Assembly: GCA_964017145.1 (NCBI GenBank)
Contig: OZ024846.1
Coordinates: forward strand, 1-64,000
Direction of reading: 5' to 3'
Length of the DNA stretch: 64,000 nucleotides
From: Agrocybe praecox
Lineage: Eukaryota > Basidiomycota > Agaricomycetes > Agaricales > Agrocybaceae
Part shown: positions 32,592 through 44,100 of the stretch, in pieces
Numbering within the stretch: the first letter of the stretch is position 1
How the letters are laid out: every line of letters starts with the position of its first letter
The notes under the pieces: model-generated
Database searches by the model: none
What the model was told of the DNA's origin: nothing
What the model saw: the letters and a program-made list of their open reading frames with translations, nothing else
Made by a program: the position numbers and the translations under genes

Positions 32592-33586
32592 TGTGATATG
32601 TAAAGGACAAAGGATAGGCATCTCAACATACGTGCGCCAAAGTTCAGCGTATGTGACGCCCATATGTGACCGTATGATACACTGTATTTGACCGCTCTGA
32701 TTATAACATTTTCTCAATATAAGCTCAACGGCAGATTACCATGGTGCGAAAAAAATCAGGATGACAGAAGGTGTTATTTACCACCTCAAAACGTCAAAAT
32801 ATTGCAAAACTACTGGCAAATACGAACAAAATTCTCAGAACATAGACGTTCGCATACGCTAAAAATACCCCTCCATCGAACACGTATTGTATGTTCAGTT
32901 CATCTTTTCACGCCAAATGAAATTTTTAAGTAAATAGAGGATATCATTAGCTATCCGTAGGTATCTTGTTCTCTCCAAGAATACTGATTTAAAGTTTACA
33001 CACGTCGAATCTTCGAAACCGACTAAATGGCCTAAACCCACTATGGCCTTAACATCGAACTGTACATAATTTACAATCACACATTTTTGGTTCAAAAAAA
33101 AAATCGATGAATCGATTCAGAATGTATATAGCTCTCTATATGTGCCCAATTTTTTTTTATATCTGCACAATTGCGCCTCCCAAGTGCAATTTATTGCTCG
33201 ATGAATCGACCTGAGCATGTCATTGGCTTACGCAACGCGGCCCGGAATTCAAGCTCCGCCGAACTTCGATGTCTGTGAAGGAACCTGTGTGATTCGCGCA
33301 CATCCTTCATCATCTCAACCGCCTCGGTCAAAATTTACGACTTTTTGCTAGAGAAATCGGGAGAAAATGTGAGTGGATGGGCAAGGATCCAGGTAAGCAA
33401 GCGTTTCAAGCTCAAATCTGACACATTCACTAACCAAACCAGTTACATCGACGCCGGCCAGCAGGCCAGCAGGCTCACCTCGCCATCAATGTTGTTCAGC
33501 TCATCATCTTCGACCCACCTTGTCAGTAGCCTCGCTCATCTACCTCGACGCCGGCCAGCAGGCTCAATTCACGATATGCACTCGAC
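32592..33586. other. Intergenic within the transposon block
   Basis: No gene recognised. The long plus-strand frame that starts near 33,345 is open mainly because of repeats and pyrimidine runs, and I do not accept it as coding before 34,215. Confidence 0.45.
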
Positions 33587-33785
33587 CGTTCGCACCCAGT
33601 GTCCACACACTTCCATATGGAGCGCACCACTGCACCCGACCGTTCGCACCAGGCATCCACAAACTTCCATATGGAGCGCACCACTGCACCCAACTGTTCG
33701 CACTCAGCGTCCACAAACTCCCATATGGGGCGTACCACTGCACCCGACCGTTCGCACCTGGCGGCCACCAACTTGGCGGCTGCAG
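33587..33785 (+). repeat. 54-bp tandem repeat
   Basis: Units start at 33,587, 33,641, 33,695 and 33,749, exactly 54 nt apart. Each contains CGTTCGCACC and, except the last partial unit, CCATATGG. Because 54 is a multiple of three, the repeat stays open in several frames on both strands and inflates apparent ORFs. It lies upstream of the TET-like gene. Confidence 0.88.
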
Positions 33786-33929
33786 TATCGAGGGGGGGAG
33801 GAATCCCCAAAACTCTTTCCTCTTCCTCCCTCTTCCCTCCCTTACTCCACAACAACACCTGCGGTGAGTCTTTTTCCTATTTTATTTCTCTTCACCATCG
33901 TGCGTGGCGAGCATACCAGTGCATGCCGG

Positions 33930-33955
33930 CCAGTTTTTTTTTTTTTTTTTTTTTC
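33930..33955. repeat. Poly-T tract of about 22 nt
   Basis: A long T run flanked by CGGCCAG and CGCCACTCTGCG. The flanks resemble each other (GCATACCAGTGCATGCCGG and GCGTACCAGCACACGCCGG), suggesting a small duplicated unit. Confidence 0.7.
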
Positions 33956-34214
33956 GCCACTCTGCGCGGCGAGCGTACCAGCACACGCCGGCTGGGTGTT
34001 TATCTTTTTCTTTTTGGTCTCTTTTGGCTGTCCTTTTTCTTTCATTCTAAAATCTGTTCTGACTCTTTTTTTTGGTCTTGTAGTCATCGCTTTGCAGCCC
34101 CAGGACTTGGACGATACGCGGTACGTCATTACTTTGCCTCAGGCGAAAGCTCTTATGCTAAAGGTGCTCTTACTTCAGATTAACGTCCCCTATCACCCTG
34201 CTCCGCTCGCTGTC

Positions 34215-35795
34215 ATGGCCTCTACCAACTACGCACCCTTCACATCTTCCCTGGTTCCCAGCAAGCTCCCATTCCTTCGCCTTCCGGCTTCAATAGCTCT
34301 TCATCTTGGATATGACTCCACGGATGCCATTCAAACCGCATTGGACCTTGCTTCACGTCGCTCTGACGATGACGAGGATGCCACGGAGGGTCTTGCTATT
34401 ACCCCCCTTCCTATCCGTCAATCCCTGTGCAATGCTACACACACTACCCCTACCAGTCGTTTTTTATCAGTCAAAATAGGGACAATCAAGAGCCGTCGAC
34501 TCAAAGCCAAGTCTACGGAACGTCGTCGCAAGGCTCATGCTTCCATAGTCCTCAACCTTCTACCTTCCTTCCGACCTCAGGCTCGGGCGGTTACCATCTA
34601 CCACAATATTGGGTCGCAAGCCACGGATCTGGATGCTGCTGGATTACTGGCTGGCAAGTGGATTGGCCAACACTATGTCTCACTTGGGGTGGATTGGACG
34701 CTCCATCAGGTATTGAATGTGATGAGCATGAAGCTGATTCGCTGGGATGGAATGTAAGTTATAGTCATTATTTCTTTTTTTAACAAGTAAATCTAAATAT
34801 CCTCTAGAAAGCCACTTTTCTTTCTCGATGACCAGAAGCGTATTTTTGTGACTGCTGCGGGTCGGCTGACAGATCCTACCTTCTTGGATTCCATGACCAA
34901 GGCTGCTGCAATCATGGAAAGTGCACGTAGGACAGGCGAAGATCAGAATATCTTTTCCAAGGAGGGCGAAGAGACTCGGCGGGGAAAGTTTTCGTCGATT
35001 GCATTTGGGGTCTCGTATGGTGGAGGACAGAAAGTACGTTTATAAATCTTTGGAACTATTTCATTCCTGATTATTTTTTTGAAGCAGCCTGGAAACCTCG
35101 TTCTTCCGAAAAAGAAGCATCTCCTTGCGGACAAACTCCTGGCCAACAACGCCATCCGTCGAATTGCAGGGTTCCAGAATGGTAATTTTTTCTTTTCTTT
35201 GGGTTCTTTTTACTGATATATTTTAGCCGTCTTTGGGTTCTATTACCCCCTTATCTATTACGACTACATCATACATCTCCTCGCTCTTTACGAAAACAAC
35301 ACCAATCTCAAACCAAATTTCCCTGGACTCAGTGTCTTTCCAGCCGCCACCACCAACCTTGGTCGCCTCACATCTACAACGGACCACGTCGACAATGCCA
35401 ACGTCGCTGGGGGTATATGTGCCATCACTGCTCTCGGGAATTTTGACCCAAGGCGTGGTGGCCATATGATTCTCTTTGACCTCAATATTGTTATCGAGTT
35501 TCCTCCAGGCTCGACAATCCTCATCCCATCCAGCATAGTGCGCCATGGAAACACCCCAATTATTGGCAACAACGTCTCCAGGATGTCCTTCACTCAGTAT
35601 TGCGCAGGGGGTCTCTTTCGATGGGTACGCTATGGCTTTATGACTGCTAAGGCATTGTCGGCAACAGCTGGTGGGGAAGAGGCAAAGAAAAGGATTGATG
35701 GGGAGTTATCACAGCGAGTTAAAGACACGCTGTCCCTTTTTTCTACCCAACAGTCGTTAGTTAATGATCGTCGGCGTGTATATAATATTGCTTAG
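34215..35795 (+). CDS. TET/JBP-family 2-oxoglutarate/Fe(II) dioxygenase-like protein
   Basis: Exons 34,215-34,753, 34,808-35,033, 35,088-35,181 and 35,227-35,795 give about 475 residues. The start MASTNYAPFTSS is chosen because upstream sequence is repeats. TET/JBP enzymes oxidise 5-methylcytosine or thymine in DNA. The C-terminal core shows DHVDNANVAGG with the H-x-D metal pair, ICAITALGNFDPRRGGHMIL, IEFPPGSTILIPSSIVRHGN with the distal metal His, and NNVSRMSFTQYCAGGLFRW with the 2-oxoglutarate-binding Arg. The N-terminal half has a basic KSRRLKAKSTERRRKAH stretch. All metal ligands appear present and the frame is intact, unlike the neighbouring transposase. TET/JBP genes are known passengers of basidiomycete KDZ elements. 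Confidence 0.78.
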
Positions 35796-35865
35796 TACAA
35801 AAATCGATTTCCAATTTTAAATTCCAGGATCCATTGTTCTTCCCTCTTTACCTCCTACTCTCACT

Positions 35866-36182
35866 ATGAATGCTGTTGAACTTCGTGTTCAAGACATACT
35901 GTCATGTACTACGGATGAGTCACTCATGGACTTCAAATTATGGATAGGTAAATACTTGTCTCTTATAAAATGAGTTAATTAGTTCTAAACATTGCACCAC
36001 ACAGGAATGGACAAAAAATCCGTGAAGGACCCTTATTATCGGAGGGCAAACTATATGAAGTGGCTTGATCCGAAGCTTTATGAGGATTATATTAGATATA
36101 CAATTGGCCAAAATGCTTCATATGTCCATTTCAAAAATTTGATTCTCAATTTTGACACTCCTTTGCTTATAAGAAAAAAAGA
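35866..36182 (+). pseudogene. Small KDZ-block gene, cut by a retroelement
   Basis: Exon 1 35,866-35,947 (MNAVELRVQDILSCTTDESL), intron to 36,004, exon 2 from 36,005 (MDKKSVKDPYYRRANYMKWL...KLYEDYIRYTIGQNASYVHF) until about 36,182, where sequence shared with the minus-strand gag region begins. The 3' end is therefore missing. No family recognised. Directly downstream of, and co-oriented with, the TET-like gene. Confidence 0.4.
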
Positions 36183-36189
36183 TGAAGAA

Positions 36190-37578
36190 GCGGCCGAGTA
36201 TGGCCGCACAGTCAGCTAGACGATGTCCAGGCTCTCTACAATAATAGCAGTGACTGAGTTGGAACCCATTTGAATTATTGTAGGAAGACCTATCATAAGG
36301 CCTAGGGTACATAGAAGACGGTTGCGTTGGTTGAGGGGCCACAGCTGATTGCTTCCAACTTACTAGGGTAGATTGTAGGCTTTCAAACTTCCTCTCTGCA
36401 GCTTCTGCTCGCTTTTCCTGTACCTCTGACTTCTTTAATAGAAGATTTAAGCCATCCGAGAGCCTAGCCACGGTCTCCTCCATTTTAGGGAAGAACTCAG
36501 GAGTTTCCTCGGGTTGAGTTTCCATCGTTCTCCTTCTCGAGGAAGGTTTTTCAGAACGAGTTTCTTTATCCCCTTCGTTCAAAATAGATTGTGACCTTCT
36601 CAAAGCCATGTTTACAACAATTTCCATGACTTTGGCGACTTTGAAATCGGTTCCTAGACCTAGACTATCTTTATTTTGCGCCATGTCGATGACATGTAGT
36701 GCCTGCGAGATTTCGTCTCTGAAACCTCTTTCTAAACAGCTCAAGAATCGTTGTATTAGATCCCTTTCAGACACTTGACCCGCTAGCTTTCGAGATAGAG
36801 TGGTAAACTTGAGTTTCAGCGCCATGATTTCCTCTAGGTCTGTTTTCATCAAGCTATTCCTGTCTACATATCTCGAGCATAGTTTATCAAGGTCGTGTAG
36901 AGATCCTTTTTGTAGGCGCATTGCCGCTGGATACGAAGCGATCAATTCGTCTTTAAACTTTGACCAGTCTTTCCCGGTATATGCGTTAAAAGACTTCCAA
37001 TCATCCTCGCATACTGGCGAAGCATATTTTCCTAACATAATAATTTTCTTTTCATCCGTATCAGCTTCAGTAGGATATTGAACCCAGAGGTCTTCCATTC
37101 GCTGTATGAAGCGGAGGAGTTCCTCGGGACTCTTTTCATCGAACTTCGGCGCATCTCTGCTCATAGGAGAAGGGAAACCCATCTTTGGTGATACCGGAGT
37201 AGTTGGTCTACTTGTAGTAGGTTGTGTTGGTGAATTAGGAGCTAGATTCAACTTGTCTAATAGACTAGCGATGACTTCTAAGCTATCTGATTCTGAAGTT
37301 GTCTCCCTAGGATCTTCGAGAGAACTTGTATCGATAGTAGGTCGATTAACCGGTCTCTGAGGTGCACTCGGAGGTCTGACTAACTGCCTATTTTCTGGAG
37401 TTGTAGGTCGCTCTCTGCTTGGTTCAGCTGGAAAGTCTCCTGGAACTCTTTGGGAGGGCGTACTCGCTCTGGTTTGTCTTTTCCTAGGAACCCTAGTAGG
37501 TAATTCCGCAAAACCTGCTTGTCTCGAGTTATTCGTTTGCCTAACTCGTTTAGCTTGTCCTGCCGGTTGATTATCCAC
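36190..37578 (-). CDS. Retrotransposon Gag polyprotein (3'-truncated)
   Basis: Gag packages element RNA into cytoplasmic particles. From the ATG at 37,578 the protein has a long Pro/Ser/Thr-rich N-terminus, then a helical capsid-like region (FDEKSPEELLRFIQRMEDLW, KIIMLGKYASPVCEDDWKSF, DWSKFKDELIASYPAAMRL, LAGQVSERDLIQRFLSCLE), a KSEVQEKRAEAAERKFE coiled coil and a zinc knuckle CYYCREPGHRLADC (C-X2-C-X4-H-X4-C). The gag frame then enters foreign sequence (the flanking KDZ gene read backwards), so the natural C-terminus is lost. No protease or RT follows. The family could be Ty3 or a related lineage; the knuckle alone does not decide it. Confidence 0.72.
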
Positions 37579-38049
37579 TTTAGCTTCCTCGGAACTTTAG
37601 AACCGATTTAATTGAGCTTCAGCCAAATGTTTTTGTGTTTTTGTTTTTAATAAACCTCGTCAAAGTTTATTCACTCGTTTAATCTGGACACCAAGATGCA
37701 ATCTCTCACTTCGAGACTCGTAACTTTAGTGAAAGAAAACACCCTCCCTCGCGGTGGGCTCCAGATAAGGTGCTTGCTGCGGGGTTGAGTGTGTATGTAC
37801 GATTTGTACTTTGTATATACTCCGAAACAAAACCCAATCAATGTGATTAGTTCTTTCGTGGGAGGGATACGCGATACACGTCGTTAATTATGTTTTCTCT
37901 CTAAAGATACACTCTCTAATGCAACAGAACGTTTCCTAGGATCGAAGATCACAAGTGTTTGAGTAGCTTACGCACAAAGCGAAGTTCCTCGGAAAGTGTA
38001 AACGTAGATTTAAGGTGTTTCCACAAGATGTAGTGTGTAGGTAATTCGC

Positions 38050-38225
38050 CACTTAGGCTGGATACTTAATCCAAAGTCTTTTAATCACTTAGAAAGGGGA
38101 CTCAATCCTAAACGGGCCACTTAGGCGTCACTTAGACAATTTGCCACTTAGGCAGGGAACTTATCCCTAGGAACGGGCCACTTAGGCGTCACTTAGACAA
38201 TTCTTGCCACTTAGGCGGGTATTAA
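38050..38225. repeat. Short direct repeats GCCACTTAGGC in the presumed LTR
   Basis: The phrase CACTTAGGCGTCACTTAGACAA occurs in part or whole at least twice (near 38,121 and 38,182), with further CACTTAGGC copies around it. These internal direct repeats sit inside the putative LTR and could be promoter or enhancer repeats of the element. Confidence 0.6.
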
Positions 38226-39700
38226 GCTTTATGTCACTTAAGACAGAGGAAACTTTATCCCAATACGTTTATTTAGGTTCCTCGAGAACTCTGCAAGTTA
38301 ACTCAAGTCGCTCAACTAACGCCAAGATGCTCAAATGACACGGTAGGTAGTCTGTTCAATAAAACCAACTCTCGCGGAGATTTATTAGGTACCAAAGGTC
38401 GATCCTAGGAGTTTGCAACTCAATGCGCGTTCCTCGAATGTGGACAACTGGGTTCTAGTTTATCTGGGGTGCTACGGTAATTTACAGGCTGCTTATATAC
38501 TGCTAGGTTTCGGAAAATACAGGAATACTTGGAGCGGATCGGAAATGCTCGGAAAATACAGGAAATAATATTATTGGTTAACGCTAGGTAGCTCCACTCG
38601 ATGCATAAGCAACCAGTAGGTACCATGCGTGTTTTTGTATACCCTCGGAAGGGTTCGTATGGTTGGGCAAGTCGCTGACTCGAGCATGACGCTCCGAGGG
38701 CGCTTATTCGCATTAGCCGATGATCATTGATCGACGTCGTAGGGTCCGAAGCATCGGAGTACCGTGGTATCGAATGGATCTACAATCCTCGGCTCCACAA
38801 CTGCCGTTTAAGGTAACTGCGCATATCCGAGGGTCTTAAGACCATGTGTAAGTGTTCCTAGGAACTTCTCCTTTTAGGTTTATCGGCAATCTGACTCGAG
38901 CAGACGTCGGCAAGTCCTGATTGACATTACTAGTGCTTGTCTCGTCGTTTGCATAGTGCCCACTATGTTCCTAGGGACCAGTAATGTACTTTGTTAATGC
39001 TAGGATCAGTCCTACCGCCTTGAGTTAGCGTTCCTAGGAACATTGGCAGTAGTTTACATGTACTTTCATATGGTGGGAACTTTCCGTTTCCATATTAGGT
39101 AGATGTGGACGCATCGCGCACTGCGTAATAATAAGTGGCTATAGCGCCGTTTAAGCTTATTATCAGCAGGCTCTAGCTTACATTCCTGATGGTTGAATAT
39201 TATCCTAGGAGCCTTCGATCCTGCTGCATCGCTGTTAAAGCGCTCCACGCATTTCCGAGGAACTACTATAACTAACTCTAGCATTCGTAAGGTTCGTCCT
39301 AGGGTTCGTAGAATGGTTTCCCCTAGCCAAACATGTAGCTATCCTCGCTCTGTACTTATGTAGACTTAATAATAAACGTGTTTATTATGCCGAAAATTAA
39401 GTAGGATAGATACTTGGTTAAAGTTCAGTCACAGCCGAACACCGGTCGTATCAACGGGATGGGTGACGTGCGTCGAATTTCTTTCTTTGGGCATATTCAT
39501 TAATAATTTTGATTTGTAGTGAACTTGAAGAAGATGACGTGATTGACGCAAAGCCAGTCACAAAAAAATTTTAAGGTTCACGTACGGTAAAACTTGGGCG
39601 CTTGAAATTAGACTATGCCGGATCTTAAACTTTAATTTATTTATCATCAATTTATCATCCACATCTTCGATAATCATTGATACTCCGAGTCCTTTTTTTT

Positions 39701-42700
39701 ATGGCAATAAAACTGCCCAAGCGAACTCTCGATGAGGTTCTCCCTCAAGATGCTTCCAATCCTCCATCATCTCAACCTATTCAAATTCTGGCTACTGGGT
39801 ACACCCGCACTTTATCTGGATTATTTCGTCTGACTACTGAGCTAATCGACCTGGACCGCACTGAACAACAACCCGAACCCGGCCAAAACGGAACAACCTC
39901 CTTTAATCAAGAAGGCGACACATACTTTGAAGAGTTCGAAAATTCACAGGTTATTTATGTTGACGCCGCAGACAGTGACAAACGACACAGGGATTCCGTG
40001 AGTTTATGACGGCTCCCTTGGTTTTTCTACTCACACAGTAAAACCTTCTAGGTCCCTCCTCTGCTCGAGTGGATCGAATACCGTGAGAATTTCCTCTCGG
40101 AATTTGTACGTCTTGATGGAAAGGACGACAATAGAGAGACGTGTTCGGAATGCGGTGAAATTGGGGACGCCATATATAGGTGTATTGACTGTGATGGATT
40201 GGAGCTGATATGCTCGGGTTGTATGTTAGACTCCCATCATAGAAGTGGATTGCACTGGGTTGAGGTATGTGCTACTCATTATTGCTCTTTGCTTGCAAAA
40301 ATCTGAATTCTTTTTAGCGATGGAACACCAGTTTGGGTTTTTTCGAGAAGATCTCACTGCAGCAACTTGGACACACATTTCAACTAGGTCACCCTATCGG
40401 ACAGAAATGTTCGATACCCGAAAATCCTTACGGCAGCATCTTTACGGTCTATGATGTGAACGGCGTACACACGGTCTCACTTCAATTCTGCAACTGCAAG
40501 AGGAGGGATCGGCTTTACCTCCAACTTTTGCGATTTGGGTGGTTTCCAGCATCCCTAAGATTTCCTTGCACAGCATTCACTTTTCGGCTGCTCAAGTTGT
40601 TCCACATCCTTTCCTTCGAGTCGAAATCAACCGCCTACGAGGTTCATGAGACTCTTCAATGTCTTACCGACAATACCGGCACACAAAAAATCAAGGTACG
40701 AGTACATTTTTTGTCCCGTCATATATCTAACTAATAGATCTATCTTAGGATGGCTACCGACCTTTTCTACGAGCTGTGAGGGAATACCGGCATATAAAAA
40801 TGCTGAAGCGAGCGGGTCGTGGCCATGACCCTGCTGGCGCTGCAGGAACGCGAGCTGGAGAATGTGCCGTCAAATGCCCGGCATGTCCATCTAAGGTTAC
40901 GCTTCCCGAAGGATGGGAAAATGCTCCAAAAGAGAAGAGGTATGGTTGACTACTTTGTGTTTAATTTATATTGACGTGCGTTACAGATTTCTATACGCGG
41001 TATTTATTGCCATCGACGCCAACTTCAGACTGAAACGTCGCCGAATATCCAGCAAAGCTTAGGAGCTGTGTCTTTCCAAGGGTTGGGCATATTTTGTGGA
41101 AGAGTACAGGTACCGTCAGTTTCTGGACGAGTTCAACAAAAAAATTATTCAAGAGGTTCGTACCTTCTAATTTGAAAAGTGGAAATTTCTGACAAGAGAC
41201 GCAGCCAAGCACATGCTCAAACCATGAGGCTGTGAACAACACTCGCGTGGCAGGAGATAAAATGTCAAGCTCAGGAGTGGGGGTTGCTGATGACGCTCGT
41301 CATGGAATGAAGCGTCCATGCTCAGCAGGCGACCTGCAGGTCGGAGAGAGGTACATCATTGTATTTTTTTTGTCGTCGCTTCTACTGATCCTGGCTCAGA
41401 TATGTCAATATGGACTATTTATTTTTTTCGAGCATACAAGATAATGAGCTCGTTGAATTTGTGGTTTCATATGACATCGCGTGCCAATGGAGTTTAAATC
41501 TCTGGTCTCGGATGAAGATTTATCCGAACTGGATGCACATTGACCACGACGAGAAGAAGACATTCCGTTTCATGGTACCCAAGTTCCACCTTCCCGCACA
41601 TATTATTCGTTCAACTTCAATGACTATGTCGGCCGGACGGATGGAGAGAGTGTGGAGCGGGGATGGTCGCTTGTCAATCAACTTGCACCAAGTACAAAGG
41701 AGATGGGACCGAGGTCACGTCATGACACCCTAGATGATCATTTCGGAGATTTGAATTGGAAGAAGACCACCGCAATGGGTAGAGTTGAACAATGCTTCCA
41801 GGCATATATGCTTCTTAATACGTGATGTATAGCACAATTTATAGTAACCCATCTTCGTGATGCTGTTCTTGAGGCCGTCGCTCACAAAGAAAGACATGAG
41901 TTGTTCACATCGGGGCTGGCAGAAGATAATAACATCGACATTAGCTTATGGGAGGAGCAGCTCAGGGCGTGGGAAGAGGATCATTCCCAGCCTAATCCGT
42001 ATGAGACGTCGTACAAAGGTATGTTTTGATTATAGGCTTTTTTATGTAAGCTAATTTTTAAATATTTAAAAAGGAATATCTTTGAATGCTGTGAAAAAGC
42101 GGTTTGCAGAGCAGGAGTATAAGGAGCTGCAGGAGGGTACGGGGTTTATTCCTCACGAGTCGATTTCAGCGAGCCAGTTCCTATCAGTAGGATTAGATTT
42201 GGAGATCGAACAGTATGTGATGTCATTATAAGGTTTGTCTAAAAATACACTTACATCATATCAGATTAAAAGCTCGGCGTCATCACCAGAAACTAAGACC
42301 GCATGCGACAGACAATCAAATAACAAAGTGGACTTCAGGTGCCATTGCCCTGCAACGAAAAATCAAGTCATGGTTCGATGTCCAGCAAAACTACATGCCA
42401 AGTGTTATCTTAATTCGCGAACGGGAAGCTCGGAAGGCCGTAGAGTACAAGCAAGTCTACGATATCCCCCTCATTCTACCCTCAGCACTACCTTCAAATG
42501 CCCTTTGCGACCAATGATTGCTTCAAATCGAATTTGAACTGTGATTTGCGCAGTGTAACGAGGCATTGAATACCCTCAGAAATGAGCTATGCGCTCGGGC
42601 TTACGTTTTAATTGACAAAGCAAGATTTCAGCGTGGCCAAAAAGCAAATACACGTTCGCAATCAATCTTCGATACCGTCAAGTCTAACGTGGATCACGCT

Positions 42701-43468
42701 GCTGAAGAATATCGACTCGCGCGTGCGGCACTTTCAATTGTGGCCTCTCGTCTCAACAAATCTGGTTGGGATCGTGATTTTTTACCCCTCCAGGACAGTG
42801 ACGTTCGACCACTTGTGGTCGAGGATATTACTCAAAAGGAAATGAAGAAAAGATCAAGAGCAAAAAATCGCGGAAATGTGGCGCAGTCTGAGGACCGCAG
42901 GATGGTTTCATGGATTTGGCTCAAGAATGCCAGCAATCCTGATGCTATCGAAGATCCAGAGGCCGAAAGAAATAGATTGCACGAAAGTATGTTTTCATTA
43001 TCTAGATTTTAAGTTTATTTTACACTTATATGCTACTTAGGTCTTCGAGTCGAGTGGTGCAAAGGCAAAGCTTGACAGGACCGCTGGAAAGAAGAGGTCG
43101 AGCTTCTTCTTGAAGAACGACAAGGCATCCTGGTTTTTTTCTTTCACCAATCTCTAGAATGGACAGCACTCGCTGAAGGAGCGCAAGATTGGATGCTTCC
43201 TGGGGTGAAAAGTGACCGCTTGTCGGTTGCGGGTCGTATTGCTTATGCGAGGAAGCAGGCAGCACAGTTCCAGAGGATGCGAACACATTGTATTCGTATG
43301 TGGGCAAACATCGATACATATGTTGCTTCAAACGGAGAGGCTCCTTTACCAAAGTATTTGGTCCCCAGGGACATGGTACGGGTTTTTGAAGAAGGCAATG
43401 AGGTTGTGGAAGGTGGTGAAAGTGCCGCCGATGACGGAAATGAGCTAGAAGCGGAACGACGCCCTTAG
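39701..43468 (+). pseudogene. KDZ-family transposase with CxC zinc cluster, decayed
   Basis: Exons start at 39,701 (MAIKLPKRTLDEVLPQD). A cysteine cluster follows (CSECGEIGDAIYRC, CDGLELICSGCMLDSHHRSG), the CxC-type module found with KDZ transposases. Then come NTSLGFFEKISLQQLGHTF, NCKRRDRLYLQLLRFGWFPA, KCPACPSKVTLPEGWE, VSYDIACQWSLNLWSRM with a catalytic Asp, KFHLPAHI, and DTLDDHFGDLNW. The helical C-terminus ends at 43,468. Damage: TAG at 41,060, TGA at 42,515 and 43,073, and a deletion with frameshift after KFHLPAHI near 41,600. Changing C to T would explain all three stops. KDZ elements cut and paste DNA; this copy cannot make a full protein. Confidence 0.75.
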
Positions 43469-43828
43469 TTAATATACAATATATATTCAACATTAAATAA
43501 TACAAATTCATTATTATTAATAACTGAGGTTTTTGGGACACGCGCGCGCAAGGGGCAGGGAATTCCTAATCGAGATTTGGCGGTGCGACGTCGGGAGTCT
43601 CAGGACGAAGACGGATGTCATCTGGAATGATGAAGGCGGCGACGATCACAAGGAGTCACGAGTGAGGCTCGCTTCGAGCGATCTGCAGGGGTCGCCGGTG
43701 GGATGTATTACTGTATTCGGAGGTTGAGAGCTCATTCAGGCTGAATGGATGATCAATCAGCATGCATTGTAGTTAGAATGAATGATCCAACGTGTCCTTC
43801 ATTCTACTAGAATGGCTGATTGATCATT
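43469..43828. other. Right flank of KDZ block
   Basis: Non-coding. Contains a partly palindromic stretch (AATGGATGATCAATCAGC near 43,745 and AATGGCTGATTGATCATT at 43,811) and the proposed right terminal repeat. ATT at 43,826-43,828 is the left target duplication of the Plavaka element. Confidence 0.55.
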
Positions 43829-43870
43829 CACCCTGGGAAGTTGACGTTTTCAGGTCACCTTAAAACACCG
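43829..43870 (+). repeat. Left terminal inverted repeat of Plavaka element
   Basis: Begins CACCCTGGGAAGTTGACG and pairs with 58,218-58,259 in inverse orientation, with about four mismatches in 38 nt. Confidence 0.82.
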
Positions 43871-44100
43871 GAAAAAATGTCTCTTTTAGTAATGCGCTTG
43901 GGTTCTACCGAAACACTGACATACATGAGAAGTGTAAGGATGAATTATACACTGAGTAAAATTAGAAACTTCGGTACGATTTTTCTTCGGCCTGAAAGGA
44001 TGTCTGAGAACATTATTTCCTTCTTAACCGAAAACAGAAACAATTATTAAGTCTTAGGATAGAACGAAAACTAGGTAAAAAATAGGAGTTTCATGTGACC

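Larger units (their letters stand above)
36183..39443 (-). mobile_element. LTR retroelement piece with gag, pol missing
   Basis: A gag gene reads leftward. To its right lies about 1.7 kb that could be a 5' LTR, starting TGTTCGGCTGTGACTG (reverse complement near 39,443) and ending ATTGCA just before TCTTGGTGTCCAGATT (near 37,690), which could be a primer-binding site. There is no pol; the left edge stops in the gag near 36,183, inside a KDZ-block gene. The boundaries are estimates, because no second LTR is present. Confidence 0.5.
28086..43785. mobile_element. Putative composite KDZ-TET transposon segment
   Basis: The inner genes (TET/JBP oxygenase, KDZ transposase and accessory ORFs) are the set known to travel together in basidiomycete KDZ transposons. 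Possible ends: GGATCATTGATTCC at 28,086 and the reverse complement of 43,740-43,785, GGATCATTCATTCT. These match at about 19 of 23 positions and then diverge. A gag-bearing LTR retroelement interrupts the segment (about 36,183-39,443). The ends are weak evidence; the gene content is firmer. It could also be two separate elements side by side. Confidence 0.45.

Noticed and set aside
33500..34100. CRISPR-like array
   Set aside because: Direct 54-bp units have no unique spacers, and the context is clearly eukaryotic.
33345..34200. Long N-terminal extension of the TET-like protein
   Set aside because: The open frame depends on a 54-bp repeat, poly-T and pyrimidine runs, and gives low-complexity residues; several frames are open on both strands at once.
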